Shown here: in pieces, positions 63,842 to 64,000 of the stretch
How positions within the stretch are numbered: the stretch's first letter is position 1
Layout: each line of letters opens with the position of its first letter
Assembly (NCBI RefSeq): GCF_040834005.1
Contig: NZ_CP162129.1
Span: forward strand, 137,501-201,500
Origin: Paenibacillus sp. PL2-23
Lineage (GTDB): Bacteria; Bacillota; Bacilli; Paenibacillales; Paenibacillaceae
Direction: 5' to 3'
Length of the DNA: 64,000 nt
The notes under the pieces: model-generated
Database searches by the model: none
Seen by the model: only the letters and a program-made list of their open reading frames with translations
Told to the model about the DNA's origin: nothing
Translations under genes and position numbers: made by a program

Positions 63842-64000
63842 ATGCTTTCAATGCTTTGGATACTTAGAAGCGGAAGGAAGCTCACCGCCACACAGATCGC
63901 GGATAGCTTGGAGATCAGCGTTCGCACCGTGTACCGATATATCGACGCATTATGCGCCAGCGGTGTGCCGGTCGTTGCGGAATCGGGCCATGACGGAGGC
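63842..64000 (+). CDS. HTH (DeoR/YafY-type, WYL family) transcriptional regulator, partial
   Basis: The frame is open to the right edge and reads MLSMLWILRSGRKLTATQIADSLEISVRTVYRYIDALCASGVPVVAESGHDGG, the N-terminal winged helix of YafY/HTH_11-WYL regulators. In this family the protein usually begins MAKWDNMLxxLW. Here the matching codon at 63824 is ATA, with AAGGAGG at ideal spacing; the first standard start in frame is ATG 63842, far from that site. It probably regulates the preceding PfpI gene or itself. Confidence 0.82.
   Translation, partial: MLSMLWILRSGRKLTATQIADSLEISVRTVYRYIDALCASGVPVVAESGHDGG

Overview
This window is the replication-origin region of a Gram-positive, endospore-forming Firmicute, most likely a member of the Paenibacillaceae. 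The gene order rpmH-rnpA-yidC-jag-mnmE-mnmG-rsmG-noc-parA-parB on one side of oriC and dnaA-dnaN-yaaA-recF-remB-gyrB-gyrA on the other is the Bacillales origin order. YyaC, the WalRKHIJ cluster and a YheC/YheD ATP-grasp gene between gyrB and gyrA fit a Paenibacillus-like spore former. The core genes look moderately GC-rich; the 61.6-63.0 kb segment is visibly AT-rich.

Layout. 1-10.8 kb (minus strand): partial HD-GYP phosphodiesterase, gyrA, an inverted YheC/D gene, gyrB, remB, recF, yaaA, dnaN, dnaA. 9.36-9.48 kb: the unwinding half of oriC (DnaA boxes, GC block, DnaA-trios, AT-rich tract). 10.9-11.3 kb: the upstream DnaA-box half of oriC. 11.3-24.2 kb (mostly plus): rpmH to parB with two exact parS sites, then a cysteine-desulfurase-like enzyme, DUF4446, YyaC, DUF3343, MscS and DUF951 genes. 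24.3-25.1 kb: tRNA-Ser(CGA) and two tandem copies of an unassigned structured element. 25.1-26.8 kb: a YjzC-like gene and rpsF-ssb-rpsR, followed by a second DnaA-box cluster. 27-31 kb: SulP transporter and KtrAB potassium transporter. 31.1-37.1 kb: an Mrp cation/proton antiporter operon with fused MrpA-MrpB and a short MrpE. 37.1-38.7 kb: an IS1182-type element inserted at the mrp terminator hairpin. 39-47.6 kb: DUF4870, LCP, CBS, yybS, gdpP, rplI, the replicative helicase and purA. 47.8-60.2 kb: an acidic membrane protein, an M23/LysM/G5 endopeptidase, a sigma factor with a putative anti-sigma protein, walRKHIJ and an HtrA protease. 60.2-61.1 kb: a TetR relic, a CxxH/CxxC microprotein and a 15-nt minisatellite. 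61.1-61.6 kb: rlmH. 61.6-63.0 kb: a small cassette at the 3' end of rlmH. 63.1-64.0 kb: a DJ-1/PfpI protein and the start of an HTH/WYL-type regulator.

Functional themes. Chromosome initiation (dnaA, dnaN, helicase, ssb, gyrase), segregation and nucleoid occlusion (parAB, noc, parS), cell-wall homeostasis (WalRK, M23 peptidase, LCP, HtrA), and ion or c-di-AMP physiology (GdpP, KtrAB, Mrp) are packed around the origin.

The most interesting unit is at 61.59-62.99 kb. A DUF3800 (RNase H-like) gene converges with a promoter-driven small RNA unit holding two tandem, covarying three-way-junction domains. Both lie in an AT-rich insert bounded by a near-duplicate of the last codons of rlmH and an 11-bp inverted repeat. 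This is the same target and boundary logic as staphylococcal SCC elements, but no recombinase gene is present.
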